A DNA stretch of 64,000 bases from Capra hircus. Its lineage: Eukaryota; Chordata; Mammalia; Artiodactyla; Bovidae. Shown in pieces: positions 1 through 11,159 of the stretch. A program made the position numbers and the translations under genes. The first letter of the stretch is position 1; the number at the start of each line of letters is the position of its first letter. Under the pieces are notes generated by a model. That model did no database searches and was not told the origin of the DNA. It saw nothing but the letters and a program-made list of their open reading frames with translations. Location: the NCBI RefSeq assembly GCF_001704415.2, contig NC_030808.1, positions 137,407,089 through 137,471,088 on the forward strand, in the 5' to 3' direction.

Positions 1-304
1 CAAAATTATTGGTGTTATATAAGTACTGCATTGAATTTCCATCCCTATGTATAAATTTTGTGTATCTTTTTGATAATTTCAGTCAGTAAAGTGGAATTCT
101 ACTGCATCACAGGGCATGAATGTGCTTTGCTGTTCCATAGATTTCAAACTACATTTTTTATGCAAGCTATTTTAATACTTAAGATTTTATTGACTGAAGG
201 TGACATAGAAAACCACAGTGAACCAATATCCGTTAAAGAAATAGTCTTTGTAGTTAAAAATATGCCTACATCAATTCTATACTTCTCAAGAATAAGAACT
301 ACAT
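1..304. other. AT-rich sequence, no feature recognised
   Basis: Nothing coding or repeat-like that I recognise. It is presumed intronic because the only exon seen lies far downstream. It ends at the first copy of the target duplication of the next L1. Confidence 0.5.
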
Positions 305-1633
305 CAGGCCACTAAAATTTTTTTTTTTAATTTTTTATTTTTTTTTAAATTTTAAAATCTTTAATTCTCACATGCGTTCCCAAACATGAACCCCCCTCCC
401 ACCTCCCTCCCCACAGCATCTCTCTGGGTCATCCCCATGCACCAGCCCCAAGCAAGCTGCACCCTATGTCAGACATGGACTGGCGATTCAATTCTTACAT
501 GACAGTATACATGTTAGAATTCCCATTCTCCCAAATCATCCCACCCTCTCCCTCTCCCTCTGAGTCCAAAAGTCTGGTATACATATCTGTGTCTTTTTTC
601 CTGTCTTGCATACAGGGTCGTCATTGCCATCTTCCTAAATTCCATATATATGTGTTAGTATACTGTATTGGTGTTTTTCTTTCTGGCTTACTTCACTCTG
701 TATAATTGGCTCCAGTTTCACCCATCTCATCAGAACTGATTCAAATGAATTCTTTTTAATGGCTGAGTAATACTCCATTGTGTATATGTACCATAGCTTT
801 CTTATCCATTCATCTGCTGATGGACATCTAGGTTGTTTCCATGTCCTGGCTATTGTAAACAGTGCTGCGATGAACATTGGGGTACATGTGTCTCTTTCAA
901 TTCTGGTTTCCTCGGTGTGTATGCCCAGAAGTGGGATTGCTAAACTAGATCACTTTCTATCACCGTACACAAAAATAAACTCAAAATGGATTAAAGATCT
1001 AAATGTAAGATCAGAAACTATAAAACTCCTAGAGGAGAACATAGGCAAAACACTCTCAGACATAAATCACAGCAGGATCCTCTATGATCCACCTCCCAGA
1101 ATTCTGGAAATAAAAGCAAAAATAAACAAATGGGATCTAATTAAAATTAAAAGCTTCTGTACAACAAAGGAAAATATAAGCAAGGTGAAAAGACAGCCTT
1201 CTGAATGGGAGAAAATAATAGCAACTGAAACAACTGACAAACAACTAATCTCAAAAATATACAAGCAACTTCTGCAGCTCAATTCCAGAAAAATAAACGA
1301 CCCAATCAAAAAATGGGCCAAAGAACTAAGTAGACATTTCTCCAAAGAAGACATACGGATGGCTAACAAACACATGAAAAGATGCTCAACATCACTCATT
1401 ATTAGAGAAATGCAAATCAAAACCACAATGAGGTACCACTTCACACCAGTCAGAATGGCTGCGATCCAAAAATCTGCAAGCAATAAATGCTGGAGAGGGT
1501 GTGGAGAAAAGGGAACCCTCCTACACTGTTGGTGGGAATGCAAACTAGTACAGCCACTATGGAGAACAGTGTGGAGATTCCTTAAGAAATTGCAAATAGA
1601 ACTACCTTATGACCCAGCAGGCCACTAAAATTT
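305..1633 (-). mobile_element. 5'-inverted (twin-primed) young L1 with 16-bp target duplication
   Basis: The 16-bp direct repeat CAGGCCACTAAAATTT lies at 305-320 and 1618-1633. Between the copies, 321 to about 941 is the L1 3' end in minus orientation (T-rich start, then 3'UTR and the end of ORF2). About 942 to 1617 is the immediately preceding part of L1 ORF2 in plus orientation. In L1 order the inverted block ends just where the 3' block begins, with an overlap of only a few bases, which is the classic 5' inversion of target-primed reverse transcription. The plus block encodes the ORF2p C-terminal region, with the C-x3-C-x7-H-C-x3-C pattern around 1489-1551. The element is 5'-truncated and non-functional. 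The perfect duplication suggests a recent insertion. Confidence 0.9.
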
Positions 1634-2640
1634 GAACACAAGTTTCATCAAACATCAACTGGTAGTCCCTCTCTTATACATATTTTAGAGAACACAAAAA
1701 GAAAGAAAATTATAGACTTTTTTTTAGCTATATTATCTTGATACCATAACCAATACTCAGAATTTAAGGAAAAGGCTGCTGTAGACTAATCTCACTTAGG
1801 ATCATGAATGAATAATTCCTAAATGAAATGCTAGTGCATGAAATCCAGTATTTTTAAAATATCATGTCCAAGAAGAATTTATCCTGAGAGTGAAGGATTG
1901 GTTGACATCAGTCTTTGTATCAGTGTATATCAGCATATCAATGTCAGAGATTAAAAGAGAAAAATGTTACTACTGTCTTAGTAGATGTGCTAGGTTTTAG
2001 TCTGAGTACCCTAGGCTGGATCTGCCTGGGGTGCAGATTACAAAGTTGACACTTTGAGGGGTACAGATCTCAGCAGGGAGAATGAGAAAATAGGTGATGT
2101 CTGGCAAGGAAAGTTGTGAAGTAGTTGTACTGTTGCCATATTAGCCACAACTTCCAAATAGATTGCAGACATTCGGGCTTGTGACTTCAGCTTATGGGAA
2201 TTTACACAGAAGGTTTGCAAGAAGGAAGTGCCCCCATTGAGCAGATCCACAGAGGAGCAAAGGAGGGTAAATTTATCTGCCTGACTTTCTCTCGACTTTG
2301 TTTGCCATTAGTCATGGTCTATTCCACAGAGACCTGATGCTTTTTTATACCTGTCAAGATGGTGACAACTAAATAAACCCCATTGTGTGACATTTCATCC
2401 AAGTCCAGAAGCAGAGGGCAGATTCAGCTGGTTTGGAGGACCAACAGAGTAAAGAAGGAGGCAGCTGAGGGAAACAGGTGATACACAAAAACTTTAGATG
2501 CAGTGCAGCTTGAAACACTGGGTGTAATGCAATACTTAGAATAAAAATAAGTAAAAGCAAAGGAAAATTTCATCATCAACATGGTCAATATATCTATCCA
2601 AAAGCTCTTGTAAATTTCAGGTTTTAAAAGCTTAGAGATG
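1634..2640. other. Unassigned intronic sequence
   Basis: About 1 kb in which I recognise no gene and no clear repeat family. Short open frames here lack splice context and look like chance. Confidence 0.4.
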
Positions 2641-2955
2641 ATTCCATTAAGTCAGATATAAGACAAGGATGCCTACTTTTCTGCTACTATTCTATCTTTA
2701 ACGGAAGATTCTAGCTTTACCCTTGTGGCTCAGCTGGTAAAGAATCTGCCTGCAATGCAGGAGACCTGGGTTCAGTCCCTGGGTTGGGAAGATCCCCTGG
2801 AGAAGGGAAAGGCTACCCACTCCATTATCCTGGTGTGGAGAATTCTGTAGACTGTATAGTCCATGGGGTTGCAGAGCCAGACACCACTGAGCAACTTTCC
2901 TTTTCCCTTTCTAGCCTTACCACTTAAAAAACTGAAGTAAAAACAAAAACAGAGG
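2641..2955 (+). mobile_element. Old L1 ORF2 fragment, interrupted by a SINE
   Basis: The stretch just before the SINE reads like the L1 reverse-transcriptase region coding for the RQGCPLS-type motif (plus strand, 'agacaaggatgcc' at about 2662). The L1-like sequence resumes briefly after the SINE. It is divergent and short. Confidence 0.5.
2722..2908 (+). mobile_element. Bov-tA SINE
   Basis: A tRNA-like head ('cttgtggctcagctggtaaa') is followed by the BovB-derived tail ending near 'gagcaactttcc'. It is flanked by an imperfect 13-bp duplication, TTCTAGCTTTACC at 2709-2721 and TTCTAGCCTTACC at 2909-2921. It inserted into an older L1 fragment. Confidence 0.85.
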
Positions 2956-3140
2956 GCTTCCCTGGTGGTCCAGTGGCTAGGACTCTACCCTCCCAATTCA
3001 GGGAGCCCGGGTTTGATTCCTGGTCAGGGAAATAGATCCCACATGTAACTAAGAGTTTGCATGCCACAGCTAGATATCTTGCATACTGCAACTAAGACCC
3101 AGCACAGCCAAATAAATACATATTTTTAAAAACAAAAAAG
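2955..3140 (+). mobile_element. CHR-type tRNA-derived SINE (cetartiodactyl)
   Basis: Starts 'gggcttccctggtggtccag', has a tRNA B-box-like 'gggtttgattcctggtc', and ends with 'cagccaaataaata' plus an A-rich tail. This fits the Glu-tRNA-derived CHR SINEs of whales and ruminants. The body is shorter than consensus. A-rich flanks on both sides may be the target duplication. Confidence 0.7.
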
Positions 3141-3404
3141 AGAAAACCCATAACTTAATCACATGATTACAAGGGAGCCTAAAATATGTTATGTTTAGCT
3201 GGTGGCCATGTACTTAGCTAAAACAGGTGTGGGTATTGGGAAGAAGGCCTTTTACCAAAATAAAAATATGGTGAATGGGTGTTGGGACCATAATTAGCAC
3301 TTTCTGCCCCATCTATGTGAGAAAAATACCAATAGTATCTACAAACAACAATCAAAAATAATAGAGCTCAGTGGTTCCAGATAAAACATTAAGAAAAACT
3401 TTGG
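3141..3404. other. Unassigned intronic sequence
   Basis: No gene or clear repeat recognised between the CHR SINE and the next L1 piece. Confidence 0.4.
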
Positions 3405-3484
3405 TAGTATGAGAATGTAAATTAGTGCAGTCATTATGGAAAACAGTGTGAAGTTTCCTCAATAAATTACAGTTGAAGCTACCA

Positions 3485-4036
3485 TTTGTTGTTGTTGTCC
3501 AGTCATTCAGTCGTGTCTCTTTGCGACCCCATGGACTGCAGCACAACAGGCTTTCCTGTCCTTTGCCATCTACTGGAGCTTGCTCAAACTCATGTCCATT
3601 GAGTCAGTGATGCCACCCAACCATCCCATCCTCTGTCCCCATCTTCTCCTCCTGCCTTCAACCTTTCCCAGCATCAAGGTCTTTTCCAATGAGTCGGCTG
3701 TTCACATCAGGTGGCCAAAGTATTAGAGCTTCAGCTTCAGCATCAGTCCTTCCAGTGAATTTTCAGGGTCGATTTCCTTTATGATTGACTGGTTTGATCT
3801 CCTTGCAGTCCAAGAGACTTTCAAGAATATTCTCCAGCACCACAGTTTGAAGGCATCAATTCTTTGGCAACTCAGCATTTTCAATTGTCTAGCTCTCGCA
3901 TTGGTGCATGACTATTGGAAAAACCATAGCTTTGACTATATGGACCTTTGTCAGCAAAGTAGTGTCTCTGCTTTTTAATATGTTGTCTGTTTTAATTTCA
4001 TGGCTGCAGTCACCATCCACAGTGATTTTAGAGTCC
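3485..4036 (-). mobile_element. BovB LINE fragment, (CAA)n-tail type
   Basis: Reads as the reverse complement of the BovB 3' end: it begins 'ttgttgttgttgtccagtc', passes the conserved 'tggccaaagtat' and 'gtctctgctttttaatatg' blocks, and stops near 'gatttta'. It is 5'-truncated and full of stops. It interrupts the old L1, whose two sides are collinear. Confidence 0.85.
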
Positions 4037-4190
4037 AGAAGAATCCAGCAATTCTAATTCTGGATACATTACATATCTAAAGAAAACAAAAATACTGTGC
4101 TGAGATATATCTGCTACCCCCATGTTTATTGTATAATTATTTACAGTAACCAAGACATGGAAACACACGATGGTCTGTGTCCATCAGCAG

Positions 4191-5305
4191 ATATTGATGA
4201 CATCCATTGGATCATAGAAAAGGCAAGGGAATTCCAGATAAACTTCTGCTTCTGCTTCATTGACTATGCTGGTGTCTTTGACTGTGTAGATCACCAGAAA
4301 CTGTAGAAAATTCTTTAAGAGGTGGGACTACCAGACCACTTTACCTGCCTCCTAAGAAACCTGTATGCAGGTCAAGAGGAAACAGTTAGAACCAGACAGA
4401 AAACAATGGACTGGTTCAAAATTGGGAAAGGAGTATATTGTCACAAGGCTGTATAATGTCACCCTGCTTATTTAACTTCTATGCAGAGTACATCAGGTGA
4501 AATGCCAGGCTGGATAACTCACAAGTTGAAATCAAGATTACTGGGAGAAACATCAACAACCTCACATATGCAGATGATAACACTAATGACAGAAAGCAAA
4601 GAGGAAATAAAGAGACTCTTAATGAAGGTGGAAGATGAGAGTAAAAAAGCTGGCTTAAAACAACGTTCAAAAAACTAAAATCATGGCATTCAATCCCGTT
4701 ACTGCATAGCAAATAGAAGGGTACAGTGACAGATTTTATTGTCTTGGGTTCCAAAATCACTGCAGATGGTGACCACAGTCATGAAATTAAAACACTGATT
4801 CCTTGGGAAAAAAGCGATGACAAACCTAGATAGTGTATTAAAAAGCAAAACATCACTTTGCCAACGAAAGTTTGGATAGTCAAAGCTATGGTTTTTCCAG
4901 TAGTCATGTATGGCTGTGAGAGTTGGACCATGGAGAACTGAGTGCCAAAGAACTGATGTTTTCGAATTGTGGTGCTGGAGAAGATTCTTGAGAGTCTCTT
5001 GAACAGGAAAGAGATCAAACCAGTCAATCCTAAAGAAAATCAACCCTGAATATTCATTGGGAAGACTGATGCTGAAGTTCCAATACTTTAGCCACCTGAT
5101 ACAAAGAGCTGACTCTGGAAAAGATTGGGGGCAGGAGGGGAAGAGGGCAGCCAGAGGATGAGATGGTTAGATGGCATCACGGACTCAATGAACATGAGTT
5201 TGAGCAAACTCCCAGAGAAAGTCAAGGACTGGGAAGCCTAGCATGTTGCAGTTCATGGGGTCACAAAGAGTCAGACATGACTTACTGACTGAACAATAGC
5301 AACTA
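4191..5305 (+). mobile_element. BovB LINE fragment with reverse-transcriptase remnants
   Basis: Plus-strand BovB running from the RT palm to the 3' end ('gagtcagacatgac'). A frame at 4097-4306 holds an RT motif A-like string, F-I-D-Y-A-G-V-F-D-C-V-D-H. Further on the YADD-region codons are altered (tatgcagatgataac) and frames are broken. It is an older, divergent copy ending in CAA-like sequence. It interrupts the same old L1. Confidence 0.85.
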
Positions 5306-5336
5306 TACACACACACACGCACACACACACACACAC
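5306..5336 (+). repeat. (CA)n microsatellite
   Basis: About 30 bp of nearly pure CA dinucleotides with one interruption, directly after the BovB 3' end. It probably grew from the LINE tail. Confidence 0.9.
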
Positions 5337-5645
5337 TGACTTACCTGATAGCTCAGGTGGTAAAGAATCCACCTGCAGTGCAGGAGATCCTGGTTCAATT
5401 CCTGGGTTGGGAAGATCTGCTGGAGAAAGGGTAGGCTACTCACTCCAGTATTTTTTGGCTTCACTTGTGTCTCAGCTGGCAAAGAAACCACCTGCAATGT
5501 GGGAGACCTGGGTTTGATCTCTGGGTTGGGAAGATCCCTTGGAGAAGGGAAAGGCTACCCACTCCAGTATTCTGGCCTGGAGAATTCCATGGACAGTCCA
5601 TGGGGTCACAAAGAGTCAGACACAACTCATTGACTGAACAACAGC
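5337..5645 (+). mobile_element. Dimeric Bov-tA SINE
   Basis: Two Bov-tA-like units in the same direction. The first (to about 5455) lacks its 3' part and stops after 'actccagtattttttgg'. The second starts with a new tRNA-like head ('cttgtgtctcagctggcaaa') and runs to 'gagtcagacacaactcattg'. The same joint occurs in two other elements of this window. Confidence 0.8.
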
Positions 5646-5706
5646 AACAGTATACACATACACACACACACGTACATATATATATGCATATATATGTATA
5701 TATAAA
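5646..5706. repeat. (CA)n/(TA)n microsatellite
   Basis: CA repeats pass into TA-rich ATATATGC/TATATGTA repeats, at the junction between the SINE and the resumed L1. Confidence 0.85.
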
Positions 5707-6114
5707 TAGTGGACTATTATTCAACCATAAAAAGAAGGAAATCTGCCATATAAAATAATACAGATGTACCTCGAATTCATTATGCCAAGTGAACAAATAA
5801 AGACAAATACTGTAAATCTAAGTTAATCTAAGTTATATGTGAAATCTTAAAAAAACAAACTCCTAGAAACAAAGAGCAGACTGGTCATAACAGAGGTTGG
5901 GGGTCAGAATTGGGTGCTAAGCTGCTAAGACAGCAGATCTTTAAAGTTCTCATCACGAGAAAAAAATAACTATGTGAGGTGATGAATATTAACTAAACTT
6001 ATTTACATCATTTGGCAATATATATATATATCAAATCAATGTGTTATATGCTTTAAATGAATGCAATGTTTATGTCAATTATATCTCAGTAAGACTGGGA
6101 GGATTTTCAGTAAT

Positions 6115-6460
6115 GAACCCTATAGCAATAGTAATCAATTAGAAAATGTTATGGGGATATACAAATTATAACAAAAAATACACAGTGACTAGAAATAAAT
6201 TTAATTCCCAAATGTGCAATATTTTTCCAGAGAAAAATCATAAAACATCTCTGAAATACATAAAAGAAGATAGTAATAGATATTTTAACAATGTTATTTC
6301 TCCTCAAACTGACCTATAAAATCAATGCAATTCTAATAAATTTTCCAACAGAATTTTTTTTTAAGTGGGCAAGCTTGTTCTAAAATTTGTATGTTGAGAT
6401 ACATATCCAAGGATAACCAAAACTAACCAATCATCAAACAATAGGAAAATGGGAAATGAG
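6115..6460 (+). mobile_element. Old L1 ORF2 fragment
   Basis: Strongly diverged but collinear with L1 ORF2 downstream of the RT domain ('aatttaattcccaa', 'ctcaaactgacctataaaat', 'caatgcaattctaa'). Because it lies after an L1 3' end, it is a separate insertion. Confidence 0.6.
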
Positions 6461-7660
6461 CATCTGGGCAATTCAAAGGGGTTCTCAGTCTTACTAGTAT
6501 TCTGGTAAATCTGCTTTTAAGCAACCAACCACACATTGCCATTTTGTGTGTCCTGGATTAACAGAAGTTAAAAATAGTAACAATACTAAGGGTTGGAAAT
6601 GATGTGGGGACATTAGATGGGGGGAAGCTTACGATGGAAGTGAAAGAGCTACAACCGTTTTTAGCAACAATGTGCCAACACCTAATAAATCTGAAGATGG
6701 CTATTGGTTAATATCTAGCCAGATTTGCAAATTTGCCCACTTGCTAAAATGAGTTTGTAATCCTCAAATCAGTGCCTACAGTGCTTTCACAGTCACTTGT
6801 AGATGAGGAGTGGCAGAAGTTTGCATCCCTTCATGTGCACAGTCCCAACTGAGGCCAAACAAGGTGACACTCTGCCTTGAGAAATGGAGTATTTTCTGCT
6901 ATATCAGTAAACAATGGATATCATAGTCATCAGCAATTACAGCTACTTTGGATAGTGAGCTGGTGAGCCCTGAGGGAGCTCAGGATGCTATGAAAACACA
7001 GGATAATGGCCCTAGTTAGCTGAGGTACATATCACAGGAATTATTTCAGTGAGCACAAACTCTTGCATCTTTCCATACAGAGAAAAGCACTGAATTCCTT
7101 AACTTGGGATATCTGATTTTCTTTAATGAACAATAATATTTTGATGTTCAGACTACCTGCCCTTTGTTGTAAAACTCCTGTTTAACCTGGCTCCTTCTTC
7201 TTTCCTCCTCAGAGCAGTTCTCTCGGGGTCACTTGAGTTGCTGTCTCCTGGGCTTGAAGTCCTAAAAGTCTCCACTGAGTAAAACATAACTCAGCTTTTA
7301 GGTTGTGAATATTTTTGAAGTCCACAGCCTTCTGATTTTGATTGCAAGTGAGTGTCCTTCCAGTCATGGTCATTTTAGTGCCCCCCCCCCCCTTTTTTTT
7401 GCATTTTGTGGATTTTGTTGGTGATTTCATTTTTAAACTGCCCCCCAAATATATGCTAAAGTGCTGTCTTGTGTTCCTAAATTCAGGAAGGCTGCTTGTG
7501 TTAAATATACTTTGTTTAGCCATGAGTCACAGTGCTTTTGACTTTGAGTTCAATGTTAGTGAATCAGTAGCACATATATAAGGTGTCTTGAAACAGAAAT
7601 ACACATAAAACAAGAATTGGTTGACAAAAATATTGTGACCAGAGGTTTGTAGGGATCTAA
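6461..7660. other. Unassigned intronic sequence with a C/T homopolymer run
   Basis: No gene or clear repeat. At 7381-7400 there is a run of about 12 C followed by 8 T. Small open frames on both strands overlap each other and have no splice context. Confidence 0.4.
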
Positions 7661-7674
7661 CCCTGGTTCCATAG

Positions 7675-8594
7675 AGGAAAAGGAGTACGTCAAGGCTGTA
7701 TATTGTCACCCTGCTTATTTAACTTATATGCAGAGTATCTCATGAGAAACGCTGGACTGGAAGAAACACAAGATGGAATCAAGATTGCTGGGAGAAATAT
7801 CAATAACCTCAGATATGCAGATGACACCACCCTTATGGCAGAAAGTGAAGAGGAGCTAAAAAGCCTCTTGATGAAAGTGCAAGAAGAGAGTGAAAAAGTT
7901 GGCTTAAAGCTCAACATTCAGAAAACGAAGATCATGGCATCTAGTCCCATCACTTCATGGGAAATAGATGGGGAAACAGTGGAAACAGTGTCAGACTCTA
8001 TTTTGGGGGGCTCCAAAATCACTACAGATGGTGACTGCAGCCATGAAATTAAAAGACACTTACTCCTTGGAAGAAAAGTTATGACCAACCTAGATAGTAT
8101 ATTCAAAAGCAGAGACATTACTTTGCTGACTAAGGTCCGTCTAGTCAAGGCTATGGTTTTTCCTGTGGTCATGTATGGATGTGAGAGTTGGACTGTGAAG
8201 AAGGCTGAGTGCCTAAGAATTGATGCTTTTGAACTGTGGTGTTGGAGAAGACTCTTGAGAGTCCCTTGGACTGCAAGGAGATCCAACCAGTCCATTCTGA
8301 AGGAGATCAACCCTGGGATTTCTTTGGAAGGAATGATGCTAAAGCTGAAGCTCCAGTACTTTGGCCACCTCATGCGAAGAGTTGACTCACTGGAAAAGAC
8401 TCTGATGCTGGGAGGGATTGGGGGCAGGAGGAGAAGGGGACGGCCGAGGATTAGATGGCTGAGTGGCATCATGGACTCAATGGGCGTGAGTCTGAGTGAA
8501 CTCCGGGAGATGGTGATGGACAGGGAGGCCTGGCGTGCTGCGATTCATGGGGTCGCAAAGAGTCGCACACGACTGAGCGACTGAACTGAACTGA
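7675..8594 (+). mobile_element. Young BovB LINE, 5'-truncated, with open RT C-terminal frame
   Basis: About 920 bp of BovB ending in the typical (CTGAA)n tail at 8577-8594. A single frame at 7703-8584 (293 codons) stays open to the 3' end. It carries the RT motif C Y-A-D-D at residues 38-41 (7814-7825) and the thumb and C-terminal region. The catalytic palm N-terminal half is absent, so it cannot be active. An imperfect repeat of AACCCTG..TTCC lies at about 7659-7670 and 8594-8606. Consensus-like coding suggests a young copy of the GISLEGMM/GGIGG type. Confidence 0.9.
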
Positions 8595-9300
8595 ACCCTG
8601 TGTTTCCGCTAGGAGCGCTCAATATCTCCTAATTCAGTGTTTTCAGTACTTTATAAAACACAATACTGCAAATAACAAGAATCAACTATAAATCACAGAG
8701 AAACTCTCAATGTTCATTATTTGTAATGGTGAAAATGTAGATATGACGCTGATGTGTTTCATGCAGGGAGTGGATGAATGCATTATGGCATATCCTTGCA
8801 ATGAAACACTCTCATGGTGCTAGCATTTTGGCGGAGAGACGTACAGTAAACAAAATTACTATGTAAAGTATGTAATTTGTTAAAAGGTAGTACATGCTGT
8901 GGAGGAAAATTAAGTAGAGAAAAATTTCAAGTCCTGCTTTGAAATTTTAAATAATGTGGCCAAGGAATGCCTCCCTGCAAAAATGTAAAATAATTAATAT
9001 TTGATATTCTTTTCTTATTTCATAAGATAGAACTTCTAGAATTTATTAAATAATGATTAGTAATAGCACATTTTTTTTACTCCTAGCTCAGAATCTAGCA
9101 AATAATAGGGGATGAATAAATGTTTACATAATGAATGTCTCTGATGTTTCACCTAAATATAATTTTGGTTAATGTCCAATACATCCATATTTTAGTGCTC
9201 TAGGAATTTTGCATGTTTTTTTGCGTGTTTTATTATTTCAGTTGGAAGAAATGCTGTAGGTTTTCCTGGCTTTCCTCCATTCTGAGCTGGAGTTCCTTAA
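8595..9300. other. Unassigned intronic sequence, possible very old repeats
   Basis: 8720-8830 has weak L1 3'-end similarity ('ggcatatccttgcaatgaaa'). 8840-8960 resembles a common ancient mammalian repeat that I cannot name. No gene seen. Confidence 0.35.
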
Positions 9301-9395
9301 CTGACATTTTAATGTGAGTGAAGCATTGCGCCTGACATAAATTAACACTCAATAAATGTTTTTTTAATTGAATTAATGAAGAAACTGAGAGGGGG
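9300..9395 (+). repeat. MIR-type tail
   Basis: 'gcgcctgacataaattaacactcaataaatg...ttgaattaatgaa' matches the usual 3' part of MIR SINEs. Divergent. Confidence 0.5.
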
Positions 9396-9499
9396 GGAAG
9401 GAAATACAATGTTTACCTTGATTTGTAATTTTTAAACAATCATATATTTATTAACTAAGCCTCTTTCTCCTTTTGCCATTTGCCCTGCAGATGGTAGGG

Positions 9500-9745
9500 G
9501 TAGGCTTAGCCAAGGGAACTAGTATTTGTTCAGCTGCAAGTATGTTCTAAGTACAGAGTATAGAGTGCAGTCCTTCACATGTAATCATAACAAAACCCTG
9601 CAAGGCTGATATTATTTCTACAGAAAAGGAAATAGTTTCAAAGAGGTTATACAAATTTCTCAATGTGACACAACCCAAATCATAGCAGAGCTGGATATTC
9701 CAACCTACTTGGTTTAACACCAAAACCTGCTATTTCCTTCGCATA
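9500..9745 (+). repeat. MIR SINE
   Basis: Collinear with the MIR core and tail: 'tgttctaagtacag', 'cacatgtaatcataacaaaacc', 'agaaaaggaaatagtttcaaagagg', 'catagcagagctggatattc'. An ancient mammalian SINE, heavily mutated. Confidence 0.7.
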
Positions 9746-9944
9746 ATGGTGCTGGTTCCTAGAAACATATCAGAGTGTTCAGAACTGTCTATGTATTTTT
9801 GTTTGGTTTTTCCTCCACTGGCATTTTATACTCAGCATTGCCATGCCAAAGCATATCAGCATATAGGAAAAAATCACTTCTTGTTTTCAATTTAATAAAT
9901 ACTTAGAGTTCCTACATTGATTACTTTCAACACTTTATAAAAAA

Positions 9945-11150
9945 TATGACCTTCTCAACATGATAAAAGGCGTTTATAAAAAACCCACAGCTAACATCAT
10001 GCTCAATGGTGAGAGATTGAAAGTTTTCCCCTTAAGGTGGGGAACAGACTAGGATGCTCACTTTTACCACTGATATCCAACATTGTACTGGACGTTGCAG
10101 CCAGAGAAATTTTTTAGGAAAATAAAAGGCAATGAAATTGAAATGGAAAAAGTAAAATTATCTCAATTTGCATATGACATGATCCTATATAGCTCAAAGA
10201 ATCTACAAAAAACTGTTAGAGCTAATAAACAAATTTAGCAAAGTTGCAGCATACAAGATCAACACACAAAAACCATTTGTGTTTTAAACTCCAGCAATGA
10301 ACAATCTGAAAAGGAAATTAAGGAATCAATTTCATGTAATATCCCCAAAAAGAATACCCAGGAATGAACTTAGCCAAAGATGCTAAAGACTTGTGCAGTA
10401 TAAAACACTGCTGAAATAAATTAAAGAAAACTTATATAAATGGAAAGACATCTGTGTTTATGGATTAGAAGACTTATTCAGATATCAGTACGATTCACAG
10501 TAATCTATAGATTCAGTGTAATCCCTATCAAAATTTCATTTTTGACAGAAATGTAAAAGCTGATCTTCAAATTCATTTGAAATTGTAATATCCCTCAAAT
10601 AGCCCCCAAAATCTTGAAAAAGATGAACAGCTTCATGATTTCAAAATTTACTACAAAGCTTCAATAGTTAAAAGTGTGGTACTGGTGCAAAGATAAACTT
10701 ATGGGCCAGTGGAATAGAATTGAGAGTTCAGATATGATTTCGTACCAAATTATGGTATATTCATGCAATGAAATATTATTTAGTCATAAAAAGGGATTAA
10801 GTACTGTTATATGCTGCAAAACAGATGACCTCTAAAACCTCAAGCTAAGTGCAAGAGGCCAGACACAAAATGACAAATATTGTATGATTCCATTAATATG
10901 AAATATTGAGAATTGAGAATTTCACAGAGAGAGATTACAGATTGGTGGTTGCCAGGGGCTGGGGAAAGTTGGGAGTAGGGAGAAACCGTTTAATGATTAA
11001 GAGGTTTTGTAAGTGATGGAAATGTCTTGGAACTAGATAGAGAAGATAAATTAAGAAAACTTTGAAGATACTAAATGACACTGAATTATTCTCTTTAAAA
11101 TGGTTGATTTCATTGAATGTGATTTTCACCCCAGTAAATTACTTTTTTTA
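9945..11150 (+). mobile_element. Old L1 (L1M type), ORF2 3' half to 3'UTR
   Basis: Reads continuously as diverged L1 ORF2 from the RT palm ('caatttgcatatgacatgatcctata' encodes a FADD-like region) through 'atagattcagtgtaatccctatcaaaat', the 'tggtactggtgcaaagata' block and the 3'UTR 'gattggtggttgccaggggctgg'. Many stops. Plus orientation, 5'-truncated. Confidence 0.85.
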
Positions 11151-11159
11151 AGTCATGAC

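Larger units (their letters stand above)
3405..6104 (+). mobile_element. Old L1 3' end in three pieces, split by nested insertions
   Basis: Three blocks are collinear with the 3' part of a mammalian L1: 3405-3484 (ORF2 end, 'gcagtcattatggaaaacag'), about 4037-4190 (the 'dot-to-dot' region with 'taccaagacatggaaacaca'-like sequence) and about 5705-6104 (3'UTR through 'caattatatctcagtaag'). The gaps are filled by a minus-strand BovB, a plus-strand BovB, CA repeats and a dimeric SINE. One old insertion later used as a target explains the order. Confidence 0.75.

Noticed and set aside
780..1628. 282-codon open frame as a gene
   Set aside because: It consists of antisense L1 plus the end of L1 ORF2 joined by an inversion. 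There is no splice or promoter context.
2722..2800. tRNA gene
   Set aside because: This and similar heads (5340, 25018, 38100, 50860, 53050) are tRNA-like parts of Bov-tA SINEs, diverged and lacking a tRNA 3' end.
5306..5706. CRISPR-like array
   Set aside because: The repeats are simple dinucleotides and a dimeric SINE, not spaced direct repeats with unique spacers.
7703..8584. 293-codon reverse-transcriptase frame as a domesticated gene
   Set aside because: It lies within a truncated BovB copy, and similar frames occur at 18404-19258 and 12392-12892. There is no sign of selection or of host splice sites.
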